Origin: Tubulanus polymorphus
Lineage: Eukaryota > Nemertea > Palaeonemertea > Tubulaniformes > Tubulanidae
NCBI RefSeq assembly: GCF_964204645.1
Contig: NC_134028.1
Location: 17,828,153-17,892,152, forward strand
DNA length: 64,000 bases
Direction of reading: 5' to 3'
In this document: positions 49,501 to 55,648 of the stretch, piece by piece
How positions within the stretch are numbered: the first letter of the stretch is position 1
Layout: each line of letters begins with the position of its first letter
Notes under the pieces: model-generated
What the model was told of the DNA's origin: nothing
Databases searched by the model: none
Seen by the model: only the letters and a program-made list of their open reading frames with translations
Translations under genes and position numbers: made by a program

Positions 49501-50606
49501 CTAGCAATTTGATTATGAAAATAGCAGCACTATAATTGAAAAAAGTTAATAAACCACAGGTGCACTCTGCCGCCGCGATTCGCCCATTCAACGATAAAAA
49601 CTTTCCTACGGTCTTACTATCAGCATTTTCTAATAATTTAGGGAAATATTTTAAACAAATTTCACACTCTGCAATAAAAAAGATTTAAGTATTTATTCGT
49701 TTGACAAATCTTCCTCTGAACTCCCACCAACAAGTTATAAGTGGCGACACGAAAATGACATCATCGACTCACTACCATCTTATAACCTTCAGGTAACAAA
49801 AATAGTTTATAAGAAATACAGGCATATTCATAATTATAGGATTTCAATGTTCACATTTTATCTGATACAAAATTTGAATGTTTTTATCTTCTATTTTTGC
49901 CAACCTTTTGTATCATCCATTTTAGATGATGTAAAACAGATTGTGGAATGTCCGCTGGTACTGCAAAATAGTAAGTGAATATTCAATGTGAGATAAAGGT
50001 TAAGGGGTTACTCGGTGGATCATGTAGGAATTTATTGTCACTTAGACAGAACAAGGATCTCTTATTAGTTCATTAGAAAAGGGCTTCATGTAGAGATCAT
50101 TTGACCACCTCTAGCCCAAGCAAACCTAGAGTAAGGGTTAACAAACAACAATAACCCTGGTGTTGCAAGGGCTATGAAACCATACAAACTCAAGGTGTGC
50201 GGCGATATGAATGGAGCTAGCTGATTGGTTCAGGGATTGGTAAGGGTCCATGAATACTTACAGTAACCTTTAGGCACCAACTCAGGTGTTGTAGGCGACT
50301 TCAATTGAGCTACTATATCTCCAATGCTAATAGTTCGACCGCCTACAACAATATATATACATATATATATGTATATATAGAATAATCTTTTTCTTGTGTT
50401 AGATTAATAGATTATGAATAATTACCTCGCTTATTATGACTAGATAATGAGCTGTAATGTTTATGCTGCTGGCACTCGACACCCCACATTGCGGCACGTG
50501 AGTGAGTTTTATAATTGGCCTTCAATAAAATTTTTGCAATACATTTCACTTTCCGAACTATATTTCGACCACTGACAGCAGACATATTTGAGTGTAATAA
50601 CTGCAT
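16477..50606 (-). CDS. VWA8: von Willebrand factor A domain-containing protein 8, 5' portion of gene (13 exons)
   Basis: VWA8 is a mitochondrial-matrix AAA+ ATPase with midasin-like AAA modules and, at the far C-terminus, a VWA domain. The exons recognised, 5' to 3': 50606-50426, 50342-50262, 49960-49905, 46037-45963, 45724-45614, 36806-36639, 33404-33190, 32213-32105, 32032-31928, 26236-26108, 22373-22245, 16910-16672, 16590-16477. All have GT-AG borders and the reading phases join without a gap, giving about 570 codons. The first AAA module has a non-canonical P-loop (LIGPPGPSRR) and Walker B VLILDGIEKAE; the second has GPKGCGKT split across exons 11/12 and Walker B IAVLDGLHR. The N-terminus is basic, as for a mitochondrial targeting peptide. 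The start could be ATG 50,606 or 50,585. The next exon was not found, so the last intron exceeds 16 kb and the gene continues past position 1. No damage seen. Confidence 0.93.
16672..16910 (-). CDS. VWA8: VWA8 exon 12 (second AAA core)
   Basis: Opens with GCGKTAIVNEFARLL, completing the Walker A motif. It continues with MLYEDMTARDLLQQRMTLEN and IAVLDGLHRINPGTL (Walker B). Ends phase 2. Confidence 0.96.
17340..17700 (+). mobile_element. diverged copy of the 154-bp-core family's 3' module with GGCCCATGGGCC end
   Basis: Starts at the palindromic aaggcccatgggcctc. It then follows the full copies in order: 'cacgaatttcaatgaaaaat', 'ggcaaaccattaggaagcta', 'atttttgggca', 'cttatgttgatgggg', 'aaattttccctcgaaaac'. 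More diverged than the copies at 35-55 kb. Confidence 0.6.
18140..19165. repeat. 1.1-kb dispersed repeat, copy 1 (paralogue at 28,424-29,540)
   Basis: Collinear with 28,424-29,540: 'gggcattgcttgaaaaatct', 'tcaaataagaccaaagata', 'acacagcgctcatcttctgc', 'gcgccggaattccccgta', 'cgacggaggttcg'. No coding capacity. Comparison of the two copies exposes a 31-bp palindromic insertion in copy 2. Confidence 0.75.
19435..19683. mobile_element. MITE-like element with long terminal inverted repeats
   Basis: The left end AATTTTTAGTATGAAAATTT is repeated inverted at the right end, and the match continues through 'GTATACTTAC' and 'GCAAAACATACT' for about 55 bp with a few mismatches. 249 bp in total. A third partial copy of the inner part (acaaaacatactagcc) lies just outside at 19,710-19,725. 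Confidence 0.65.
19803..22185 (+). repeat. long dispersed repeat with caagaggcc end, copy 1 (paralogue at 46,190-49,795)
   Basis: Begins acaagaggccagcgggcc. It is collinear with 46,190-49,795 once a MITE here (20,276-20,923) and two 154-bp-core insertions there are removed. Shared blocks include 'agacaagcccattttagctg', 'gcatcaagaattgg', 'caatgacatttttttacaat' and 'aatcttcctctgaactccca'. The open frame at 21,035-21,265 is shared by both copies only because the DNA is. Its terminus resembles the other Helentron-like families. Confidence 0.75.
20276..20923. mobile_element. MITE with CCGTATTTTCCGG termini and TA target duplication (648 bp)
   Basis: Left end CCGTATTTTCCGGTGTACAA, right end its complement with one change (TTATACACCGGAAAATACGG). 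TA flanks both sides (20,274-20,275 and 20,924-20,925). The paralogous repeat at about 47,840 lacks the element and reads 'agcttatctaccctgatcc', confirming the insertion point. A TA duplication suggests a Tc1/mariner-type mobiliser, but no transposase is present. Confidence 0.85.
22245..22373 (-). CDS. VWA8: VWA8 exon 11
   Basis: 43 codons ending SHSVHDFCVIGPK; the second P-loop is split after GPK by the intron. Acceptor tcttcag, donor GTAAAT. Confidence 0.92.
23247..23942 (+). mobile_element. non-autonomous piggyBac-type element (696 bp) with TTAA ends
   Basis: TTAA at 23,243-23,246 and 23,943-23,946. The termini are CCCTATAAAATCC on the left and, complemented, CCCTTTAAATGCC on the right. 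The left subterminal region has repeated AGCGCCCG motifs (23,262-23,325). It keeps an acidic ORF like a piggyBac N-terminus but no catalytic domain, so it looks like an internal-deletion derivative. Its ends differ from those of the 8,490 element, so a different piggyBac family is the parent. Confidence 0.8.
23547..23822 (+). CDS. acidic 91-residue ORF, piggyBac N-terminus-like
   Basis: Starts MDSDTEVSDLSEHSGESDGD and stays Asp/Glu/Ser/Asn-rich to the stop. Acidic low-complexity N-termini of this kind precede the catalytic domain in many piggyBac transposases, including the one at 8,736. No further domain follows. It may be a residual coding piece rather than a working gene. Confidence 0.5.
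   Translation: MDSDTEVSDLSEHSGESDGDFEPGNQSGTDAEDAEDNPEDSDAESDINYDSANDSESDHNPNDSDDSDLDPNDETPRLDLILNQINITCNA
24148..25891 (+). mobile_element. Helentron-like element, CAGCC-hairpin family, long copy
   Basis: Left end caagagccaagggtcactat followed by GGCCAGCC. Right end with the hairpin built on AGCCTACGGCT and a final TCTAA. GGCCAGCC at the left and GGCTGG at the right are an inverted subterminal pair. No ORF. A 399-bp MITE (24,583-24,981) and extra sequence up to about 25,500 are inserted relative to the copy at 6,872-7,577. Confidence 0.7.
24583..24981. mobile_element. MITE with 31-bp terminal inverted repeats
   Basis: Left end GGCCATCCCAAAATAATTGA, right end complement GGCCACCCCAAAATAATGGT, both continuing to TGTTTGCCGT. 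It interrupts the phrase 'gcacaatggtcaacgatatt' found intact in sister copies. The target duplication could not be fixed (tt or ttg). Confidence 0.7.
26108..26236 (-). CDS. VWA8: VWA8 exon 10
   Basis: 43 codons from KFELLPPSGRKPLDRVIRM to NDNKYELT. It lies in the variable linker between AAA modules 1 and 2 and is assigned mainly by order and phase. Confidence 0.8.
26395..26440 (-). repeat. tRNA-derived SINE head (A and B boxes)
   Basis: On the minus strand, A box TGGCTGAGTG at 26,436-26,427 and B box GGTTCGAATCC at 26,412-26,402, at tRNA-like spacing. It lies in the intron after VWA8 exon 9. No mature tRNA fold is evident. Confidence 0.5.
26655..26720 (+). repeat. tRNA-derived SINE head, opposite orientation
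   Basis: B box GGTTCGAATCC at 26,692-26,702 within the same phrase (gatgccatcaggttcgaat) as the minus-strand head at 26,395-26,440. The two form an inverted pair about 250 bp apart. Confidence 0.45.
28371..29550. mobile_element. 1.18-kb non-coding element, copy 2 of the repeat at 18,140-19,165
   Basis: Inserted into 'gatcttaaaataa|aacccgg' of the CAGCC-hairpin element with TAA on both sides (28,368-28,370 and 29,551-29,553). The left end has a TTGCCCATGGGCAA palindrome and then GGTTTACC; the right end has GGTAAACC. Inverted GGTTTACC motifs plus a terminal palindrome resemble the other Helentron-like families here. Confidence 0.65.
28967..29013. repeat. 31-bp palindromic insertion flanked by an 8-bp direct repeat
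   Basis: Relative to copy 1 (18,680-18,700), a segment with arms ATGGACGTAT / ATACGTCCAT around TAACTTGTTT is inserted, and gtgtgtgc lies on both sides (28,967-28,974 and 29,006-29,013). Confidence 0.75.
29861..31459. mobile_element. MITE with CCGTAAAAACCGG termini and TA duplication
   Basis: Left CTGTAAAAACCGGCGTATAA, right complement CCGTAAAAACCGGCGTTTAA, TA on both sides. Its termini share the 'AA.CCGG.GTATAAG' pattern of the 20,276 MITE but are distinct. About 590 bp without the inserted 154-bp-core element. Confidence 0.75.
29996..31004. mobile_element. 154-bp-core Helentron-like (HINE-type) element, copy A
   Basis: Left end ctaggctgggtccagggaca then GCCCACTTGGGA. Three to four tandem units of about 154 bp, each marked by 'caacgccccctggtgaccat', come next. 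Then the unique module starting 'ctttttcccacttacgaatg'. Right end AGTCCCAAGTGGGCTAA. No ORF. Confidence 0.8.
31688..31818. mobile_element. 3'-terminal fragment of a 154-bp-core element
   Basis: Only the last 130 bp: 'agggtagatacatgtgtaac', 'aaaataactgg', 'aacgcaattgcccactggga' and the final GGCTAA. It lies just 5' (on the minus strand: downstream) of VWA8 exon 9. Confidence 0.7.
31928..32032 (-). CDS. VWA8: VWA8 exon 9
   Basis: 35 codons: NLTPDYADSQILSRIYPHK, then LLLNQEGRTAVLEIMK. Only 72 bp of intron separate it from exon 8. Phase 0 on both sides. Confidence 0.9.
32105..32213 (-). CDS. VWA8: VWA8 exon 8
   Basis: Encodes LSQILSFSSTLLSTELQ followed by LGLPDFPITNLPLIVKIL, helical lid part of the first AAA module. 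Acceptor tttctag, donor GTAAGT. Confidence 0.92.
32214..33189. other. VWA8 intron 7, no feature recognised
   Basis: The phrase 'ataactgcccatgggccaag' at 32,250-32,270 is a further GCCCATGGGC palindrome of the repeat-terminus type. The open frames at 32,712-32,933 (minus) and 32,853-33,086 (plus) overlap each other and show no domain. Confidence 0.4.
33190..33404 (-). CDS. VWA8: VWA8 exon 7
   Basis: Encodes THSKQELDDSKLVRVNEAF, RVIALGLPVPRYQGNPLDPP and LRSRFQARDVQPL. This is the most recognisable VWA8 signature in the window. Ends in phase 2. Confidence 0.96.
33405..34383. other. VWA8 intron 6, mostly unrecognised; one isolated 154-bp-core terminus
   Basis: At 33,838-33,878 an isolated right terminus (cgcaatagcccgctgggact..gggctaa) of the 154-bp-core family is present with no body. 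The rest shows no gene, RNA or repeat family I can name. Confidence 0.5.
34384..34613. mobile_element. 3' module of a 154-bp-core element
   Basis: Starts at 'aatgtgtaaaaagtgctgat' and ends 'cccaactgggctaa'. No tandem units remain. Confidence 0.7.
35225..36396. mobile_element. 154-bp-core Helentron-like element, copy B
   Basis: Left end ctagggggtccagagcaac. Four tandem units, with 'caacgccccctgg' variants at about 35,297, 35,450, 35,596 and 35,746. The 3' module follows; the last hairpin is shortened (acttaaagtcccaagtgggctaa). Confidence 0.8.
36540..36606. mobile_element. isolated right terminus of the 154-bp-core family
   Basis: Ends 'gatgggacttaagtccaatg' then GGGCTAA. It lies 30 bp outside VWA8 exon 6. 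Confidence 0.6.
36639..36806 (-). CDS. VWA8: VWA8 exon 6 (Walker B and sensor region)
   Basis: 56 codons: CAVRAALYGRVLILDGIEK and NVLPVLNNLLENREMQLDDG. Phase 0 on both sides. Donor GTACGA. Confidence 0.95.
36988..37015 (+). repeat. left terminal inverted repeat of the TTAA transposon
   Basis: Reads AGGGTAACTGACAGATAATT then ACAATCTGG. Partner at 42,319-42,346 on the other strand. Confidence 0.9.
37208..38169 (+). CDS. P2X7 cytoplasmic ('ballast') domain protein, two exons, one frameshift
   Basis: Exon 1 37,208-37,446 encodes a Ser/Asp-rich, acidic leader (MASTDNSNSNTSPSDYSSDS) ending NLDNLHEW. GT-AG intron 37,447-37,767. Exon 2 from 37,768 encodes WCSCTHCQVLPTEPECCCC, KCITDTNAFASVCTDRWVLQ and, after a one-base shift near 37,995 (stop TAG 37,997-37,999 if unshifted), AYRQFTRWCLGYCGRKNRV and LPSCVVSCIRAHFP, to the stop at 38,167-38,169. 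The Cys pattern and YRQF..W..G..GR..R.. PSCVV..IR..FP are the zinc- and nucleotide-binding ballast domain of the vertebrate P2X7 C-terminus. No channel part or transmembrane segment is present. AATAAA at about 38,237. The function in the transposon is unknown; nucleic-acid or nucleotide binding would be a guess. Confidence 0.85.
38275..42070 (-). CDS. THAP-domain DDE transposase, 11 exons, lightly damaged
   Basis: Exons: 42070-41844, 41416-41124, 41032-40910, 40750-40561, 40471-40187, 40058-39818, 39713-39536, 39291-39064, 38968-38797, 38717-38572, 38445-38369 (or to 38275). All borders are GT-AG and the phases join. Exon 1 is a THAP zinc finger (C..C at CVAYGC, C..H at CRYHF). Exon 4 is acidic. 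Exon 5 has a CNSC / CQLC zinc-knuckle-like pair. The catalytic part has LGGDGRCDSMGHSAK (exon 6), ISDMHLQIGK and YYDCWHVVK (exon 7), and TSQLECLHSVFNHFAPK (exon 9), the likely D, D and E. Damage: an in-frame TAA in exon 8 (39,106-39,104) and a one-base shift in an A9 run in exon 11. Without the shift it stops at 38,369; with it the conserved tail (EEALELHRSRF) runs to 38,275. About 720 codons. Confidence 0.88.
42319..42346 (-). repeat. right terminal inverted repeat of the TTAA transposon
   Basis: On the minus strand AGGGTAACTGACAGATATTT then TATTCTGG, identical to the left end for the first 17 bases. Confidence 0.9.
42351..43319. other. VWA8 intron 5, no gene recognised
   Basis: The segment 42,885-42,930 (tttctgggggaggtccccca) and a similar one near 50,884-50,915 (gggggtttgggggccctcc) look like relics of one dispersed repeat. 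The open frames at 42,845-43,171 lie in this G/C-rich relic and are not convincing. Confidence 0.4.
43320..43474. mobile_element. 3' end of a truncated 154-bp-core element
   Basis: Carries 'gatgtatctagggtagata', 'cttcccaaaataactggatt' and 'ggcctgctgggac', then breaks directly into the tandem unit of the next copy. Confidence 0.65.
43671..44303. mobile_element. MITE with TGC..GCA inverted termini and TAA duplication (633 bp)
   Basis: Left TGCACTAGTCAATGAAATTT, right complement TGCGCCAGTCAATGAATGTC, and both arms reach GAAACGAAAATTAGCGC further in. TAA on both sides (43,668-43,670 and 44,304-44,306). The interior has many AGCGCT / CATAGCG motifs. A 3-bp TAA duplication suggests a PIF/Harbinger-type mobiliser; no transposase here. 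Confidence 0.8.
44326..44694. mobile_element. MITE, CAGGGATG family (369 bp, best preserved copy)
   Basis: Termini CAGGGATGAAAACGG and GATTTTCATCCCTG, with an exact 6-bp duplication aattca on both sides (44,320-44,325 and 44,695-44,700). Without it the host reads 'caacttcctaattcattgtg', matching sister tandem units. Confidence 0.9.
45614..45724 (-). CDS. VWA8: VWA8 exon 5
   Basis: 37 codons containing YVSLSRDTTESDLKQRREI, one of the most conserved VWA8 stretches. Acceptor ttttag, donor GTCTGT. The 8.8-kb intron that follows holds the two-gene transposon. Confidence 0.93.
45963..46037 (-). CDS. VWA8: VWA8 exon 4 (first P-loop)
   Basis: 25 codons: DLLGQDMFLIGPPGPSRR and the start of the next helix. 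The P-loop lacks the GK[ST] ending, as in other VWA8 proteins I recall. Donor GTAAGT. Confidence 0.9.
46399..47597. mobile_element. 154-bp-core Helentron-like element, copy D (complete; empty site known)
   Basis: Left end CTAGGGGTCCAGGGACACC then GCCCACTTGGGA. Four tandem units whose marker 'tcaacgcccc' (or 'tcaatgcccc') lies at 46,471, 46,625, 46,779 and 46,933, exactly 154 bp apart. Unique 3' module. Right end AGTGGGCTAA. The paralogue at 20,019 reads catgaaaaaatgcatc without it, so insertion was into an A-run (T-run on the other strand) with no evident duplication. T-T insertion, terminal hairpin, inverted subterminal motifs and a tandem core are features of HINE/Helentron elements. Confidence 0.85.
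48486..49351. mobile_element. 154-bp-core element, copy E (5'-truncated)
   Basis: Starts mid-unit (ataccaggttattctactat), holds two tandem units, then the 3' module and right end AAGTGGGCTAA. Confidence 0.75.
49905..49960 (-). CDS. VWA8: VWA8 exon 3
   Basis: A 56-bp exon encoding PADIPQSVLHHLKWMIQK, joining phase 1 to phase 0. Too short for ORF searches; found by following the expected protein order. Acceptor ttttgcag, donor GTTGGC, which is weak. Confidence 0.85.
50262..50342 (-). CDS. VWA8: VWA8 exon 2
   Basis: Encodes RTISIGDIVAQLKSP followed by PELVPKGY, the conserved 'IGD.. PELVP' lead-in to the first AAA module. Acceptor ttgttgtag, donor GTAAGT. Confidence 0.88.
50349..50382. repeat. 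(AT/AC)n microsatellite in VWA8 intron 1
   Basis: The run 'atatatatacatatatatat' with its continuation to 'gtatatatag' lies 7 bp outside the exon 2 acceptor. Confidence 0.8.
50426..50606 (-). CDS. VWA8: VWA8 exon with start codon (targeting peptide)
   Basis: Preceded by a good splice acceptor (cttctttgttttcag at about 50,611-50,625), so a 5' non-coding exon probably lies upstream. Two in-frame ATGs, at 50,606 and 50,585; the latter gives MSAVSGRNIVRKVKCIAKI. The Lys/Arg-rich, acid-poor sequence fits mitochondrial import. Donor GTAATT after a phase-1 codon. Confidence 0.8.
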
Positions 50607-50625
50607 TTCACTGAAAACAAAGAAG

Positions 50626-52109
50626 ACCAATAGAAGATTCATATCTATATGTACATGTATAAGCAAAGCACTGAGTTTGAAACCAAAGGGTTGTTTCTGT
50701 TTTTACGTATTGATACTCTGAAACAATAGGTCAATTTTCAGCTATTTTGTTATACCAAAACAAAATATATAGGCCTATGCCATCAAAGATTTCTATTGAA
50801 ATGAATTTGACATCATCGCTAGATAAGGCAAGCACATTAAGGCACAGCTCTGAACGTGCAAAATTTTATAGCACTGAATATTTTGGGGGGGTTTGGGGGC
50901 CCTCCCCCAAGATAATTTTAGAAATTAAAAGCGTTTTCCAAACACTTAGAGCGATCTTGAACCCATGAACAACTATTATATTTTGGAAGGTTATGGCTAT
51001 TTCCAATGTGGCACATCTTCATTAATTCATGAATGCTCACTAAAAATCATCACACAGTGTATAATATCTTAAGGTGTTTGCCACGTACGCGTGTGGCAAC
51101 AGTAATAGGCCTATATACATTACTACTGTTGCGGCACGCACATGTCTGCAACCCATCGATAAAATAAATACATATCGTAGTAGATACAAAATCAGCGTTG
51201 CAATGCAATACGCATCGATAAGTAAAACAGGCGCTGAACGGTTCACCCGATCACCAATGGCGCCGGACCTCCCCCTATACTTTTTTTAAATCATTTTTGG
51301 ACTATTTGGAAAAATGATATGTTTCAATACCGAAATGGCTAAACTGCTAATTGTAGGCCCACTATTGACTATTGAGTCAATTATTTTAAAGTGGCTCAAA
51401 ATTCTATTCAAAACCCTACTAAATAGAGAGTAACCACAACACCGTACACAAAAAGCCCACAGCCGTATATGAAAATACGGAGAAACCGTACGGATTGGCA
51501 GTCTGAAACTGTATAAAAAGTGCTGATCTTGACGAACAACAATGGCTGCCAGTCGGCCATCCTGATTCTGACAGGGCCAGTTTTTCATTCACCCCAATCA
51601 GTCGCTTGCCGTTTTAGACTGCTTGGAAGATTGTTTGAATGAACCGGAACCGAATTTCCAATTATGTACTTCGATTTAAAAAAGAAAATTTTGTAAATTA
51701 GACCGCGAGCAAACAACTATATCTGTACTTCGATTTCCGATTTCAAAATCAAACCCCCTGTTTCGCTCCCGGCAGGTGTGGTGGGTCTGTAAGGGACACT
51801 CAATCAAAAAATCTGACAAAATTTACAAACCAAATAAACAACAGGGACAATCCCTATTTTAAGATCAAAAAAAAAAAAAGATTAAACGGGGGGCCGGAGC
51901 CCGTTCAGATTAAGCAAGGGACCAGAGTGTTGGCCAATTAACATTAACCAAAGGGACCAGAGTTGGCCCGTTAAGATAAAGCAGAGGAAATTGTGGTCAT
52001 GATGATTTCATTTTGATTCTCAAGATGATCAAACTAAGAGAATTTATTTTATCTGTATATTGATGTTCAGCGAATGTTCTTGGGAAAAAACAATTAAGTG
52101 TCTTCCAAA
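50626..52109. other. region upstream of VWA8 exon 1; no promoter recognised
   Basis: No TATA box or CpG-rich start region is convincing. Because the exon carrying the ATG begins with a splice acceptor, the true promoter lies further right. Contains a 154-bp-core fragment at 51,505-51,585 and a pyrimidine/purine patch at 51,868-51,985 with repeated 'agggaccagag'. Confidence 0.4.
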
Positions 52110-52530
52110 AATAAAAATATTCCTCCCAAAAACCAAATCAACTAAAGCTTTCACAGAAATCGATCTTGAAATACAATTTTAGATCTTAAAATACAACCCA
52201 AAAGTAAAACAGTAGACGATACCGCGGGTTCACGTGAACACCTGCTGATTTCTGCGGCTAAGCCAATCAGAAGAGTCTTTGCTTTCTGATTGGCTTTTCA
52301 AAACCAATATTTTTGCAATCAGATATTCGCCAAAAAGCTCATATAAATTTTAACGAGGCCCTCTTTCAAAATTCAGCTGCGTAGAGTTTGGAGAATGGAT
52401 AATGCTTTAATGAATGATTTGTATGAATATATGCTCAGTTGCACAGTAAAAGACCCTTTGATCTGGAACCATGTCATTTAAATTCGCTCCATTTGTATGG
52501 TAAAAGGCTCAGCCTACGGCTGGCCTAATA
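52110..52530 (+). mobile_element. Helentron-like element, CAGCC-hairpin family, truncated copy
   Basis: Starts 'aaaaatattcctcccaaaaa' and ends AGCCTACGGCTGGCCTAA. Most similar to the copy split between 28,290-28,370 and 29,551-29,858. Confidence 0.72.
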
Positions 52531-52963
52531 ATAACGAATATTAGGCCTATCTATTTTCTATATCTAAAAGGAATGCAGAAACTTCAACCTATCTAGGATG
52601 CCTTTTACATAGGCCTAGATGTACAGAAATGAATAGGCCTATGTGTGCAGATTATGTGACTCTGAAAATATTGATGAATAGGGCCTATCATCTTATCATA
52701 GACATAGGTTGCGAAAAACATGACTATCTGACCTGTGGCTGTCTCCTAAGGGGAGGCTACCAGCAAACAATGTTTTTTTTTCTTGGCTAAATTGAGTCAG
52801 TAACCTGACTATGGTTTAGTTTCACGATAGGATATTTTCACAAACCACAGTCAGGAATGGGAAGGTCACTAGGCCCTACCTATATTGCTAATGTCTATTT
52901 CAACCTGACTTGAGAGCATTCCGGGTGGCCTAGCTCGCTAATTTTTGGTAGTACATACATGAT

Positions 52964-53064
52964 ACTCCATGATTTGAAAGTTTAACAATATGTTTCCATG
53001 CCTACCAACTAAAATTTGATACGTAGGCATGGAAACATATTGTTAAACTTTCAAATCATGGAGT
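52964..53064. repeat. perfect 42-bp inverted repeat (hairpin) with 17-nt spacer
   Basis: Arms 52,964-53,005 and 53,023-53,064 are exact complements, beginning ACTCCATGATTTGAAAG. It is part of a segment inserted in the left arm of the surrounding element. Confidence 0.92.
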
Positions 53065-53671
53065 CTCTTTTCTCTCAGGAACCCCTCTCAATGCATATTT
53101 TTTGGATATCCTTCAATACAGTTTCAAATGGATTAAAAAATGATGATTTAGGTCGACTGCCAATGCATTCTGGTCCTGATAAGACTTCTATGTACTAAAG
53201 TCTATTAATTTTTGATTGTCCACGATCTTTTTGGGATATTTCGCTTAATTTTGAGTGTGCATACCTTAAATAGGTCTTAATCGAATCAGTAGAGTTGTGC
53301 AGTCCAGATAAATCATCGTTTTTATATCCATTTTACACTGTTTAGAAGGATTGATGAATATTCTCGAAAATTGAGGTTTAAATCCACGAGAAAGACCGCC
53401 ATTTTGTTCGTTTTTGCTTATTTCTTTATGCAAATGAGGCATTGCACACATGCGCAATGAGGCGAGGATGCGTCAATTATATCATGGGGATGTAGCAGCT
53501 TCTTGTCGCCAAGAGACCAATCAACGACTCACAATATTACTCTAGAAAGCCGGCTTTGTCAAAGGTATCAAAACAATGTGGTTTGGCATTGATTAAGGCC
53601 TATGATAGCGCAACCATTATGGCCGTACCCACGTAGTGAAACATGTGCGAGCAACGTACTCTCCCCATAAA

Positions 53672-55250
53672 CTAGGGGTCCAGGGACACCATGCCCACTT
53701 GGGAAGTGGTTCCAAATGCTCAACAATCTAACAATTCCAATATTCAACGCCCCCTGGTGACCATTACAGAATCCAATGACCTTGAAACTCACCACAATCA
53801 TAGAATAGGCTCCTATGTCAGCAGCTACGATTTTGTAATTGATTGTGATAACAAAATATGCCTCGTTACCACTTTAATATGGAAATACTAAGTTATTCTA
53901 CTATTCAACACCCCCTGGTGACCATATTCAAAACCCAGTGACCTTGAAACTCACCACAATCATAGAACATGTCACGAACTATATCTTTGTAATTGATCAT
54001 GGTAACAAAATATGCCTAGGTACCAATATCATAAGGAAATACTAAGTTATTCTACTACTCAACGCTCCCTGGTGACCATTACAGAATCCAATGACCTTGA
54101 AACTCACCACAATCATAGAATATGTCAGCAGCTACGATTTTGTAATTGATTGTGATAACAAAATATGCCTCGTTACCACTTTAATATGGAAATACTAAGT
54201 TATTCTACTATTCAACGCCCCCTGGTGACCATATTCAAAACCCAGTGACCTTGAAACTCACCACAATCATAGGACATGTCACGAACTATAACTTTGTAAT
54301 TGATCATGGTAACAAAATATGCCTAGGTACCAATATAATAAGGAAATACTAAGTTATTCTACTATTCAACGCCCCCTGGTGACCATATAGAATAACTAAT
54401 GGCCTTAAAACTTGCCACAATCATAGATGATGTCATGAGCTACAACTTTGCAATTGATTGTGGTTACAAAATATGCATTGATACTTATATAATATAGAAA
54501 TACTAAGATATTGCATTATTCAACGCCCCCTGGTTGCCATATACAAAAACCAATGACCTTGAAACTCACCACAATCATAGAACACGTTATGAGCTACAAC
54601 TTTCTAAATGATTGTGGTAGCAAAATACGCTTAGGTATCAATATAATGTGGAAAAACTTTTTCCCACTTACGAATGAGTACTGTTGACACCAAGATGGCC
54701 GCCAATTGCGTAATAATTGGCTGATGAAAAATACCTGTCTCAGGTATAAAACATCCCTTTCCAAAGAATAACCATCACAAATTGCAATGAGAAATGATAA
54801 ACCAGTAGGAAGCTACAGGACTCAGAATTTGGGCCAAAATTGCCCAAATTTTGGCACTAAAAAGGTCATAGGACGGCCATCTTGAGTCTGATCGACCCAA
54901 TTTTTGTTATGCTGATGGGCCCTGGGGGAATTCACATATATCCGAAAGATCAAGGTAATTGATCAAAGCGTCTTCAAAATTTCCCTCAGAAAGTTCAAAA
55001 ATGTGTAAAAAGTGCTGATTTTGGCGAACAACAATGGCTGCCAGTCGGCCATCTTGAATCTGACGGGGCCAGTTTTTGGGCTGAAGATGTGTCTAGGGTA
55101 GATACATGTGTAACCCAAATATCAAGACTTACCTTGAAGCGTCTCCAAAACTTCCCAAAATAACTGGATTCCGTCTACGGACGGACGAACGGACGACGGA
55201 CGAAAAGTGAACGCAATAGCCCGCTGGGACTAAAGTCCCAAGTGGGCTAA
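53672..55250. mobile_element. 154-bp-core Helentron-like element, copy F (six units)
   Basis: Left end CTAGGGGTCCAGGGACACC. Six tandem units with the marker 'caacgccccctgg' or variants at about 53,745, 53,907, 54,060, 54,213, 54,367 and 54,521. Complete 3' module. Right end AAGTGGGCTAA. Inserted in an A-run of the long-inverted-repeat element. Confidence 0.85.
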
Positions 55251-55648
55251 AAATTAACTTTCCCAGATCACATGGTACACACTGCTCATTTGCATAAAGA
55301 AGTAAACAAACTGGAACCAAATGGCGGTCTTTCTCGCCGATTTAAAGCTCAACTTTCGAGAATATTCAATCAATCCTTCCACTCGGTACAAAATGGATAT
55401 AAAAACGATGATTTTTCTGGACTGCACAACTCTACTGATTCGATTAAGACCTAATTGAGGTATGTACGTTGAAAATTACGCGAAATATCCCAAAAAGATC
55501 GAGGACAAACAAAAATAAATAGACTTTAGGTATGTACTACCAAAACTGACTGAGCTAGGCCACCCGGAATGCTCTTAAGTCAGGTTGAAATAGTCATTAG
55601 TAGCGGCGTCTTCCCACTAGACCACCGAGCTCGCTTACGCCTTCAGAG

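Larger units (their letters stand above)
46190..49795 (+). repeat. long dispersed repeat with caagaggcc end, copy 2, carrying two 154-bp-core insertions
   Basis: Begins acaagaggcccacgggcc and is collinear with 19,803-22,185. The insertions at 46,399-47,597 and 48,486-49,351 interrupt it; the first is a perfect gain relative to copy 1, the second replaces about 95 bp. No coding capacity. Confidence 0.75.
52887..55600. mobile_element. element with about 330-bp terminal inverted repeats, carrying later insertions
   Basis: Outer ends CTAATG.CTATTTCAACCTGAC are inverted at 52,887 and 55,600. The arms continue through 'gcattccgggtggcctagct', 'ggtagtacata', 'ttgggatatttcgcttaatt', 'gcagtccagataaatcatcg' and 'gaccgccattttgttc' versus their complements at 55,277-55,600. 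The left arm is interrupted by a 240-bp hairpin segment (about 52,957-53,197). The interior holds a 154-bp-core element (53,672-55,250). No transposase visible. A partial copy lies at 27,541-31,690. Confidence 0.72.

Noticed and set aside
49905-50342. Treating VWA8 exons 2 and 3 as chance matches because they are short
   Set aside because: Both have correct splice borders and exact phase continuity and sit in the expected protein order, so they were kept as exons.
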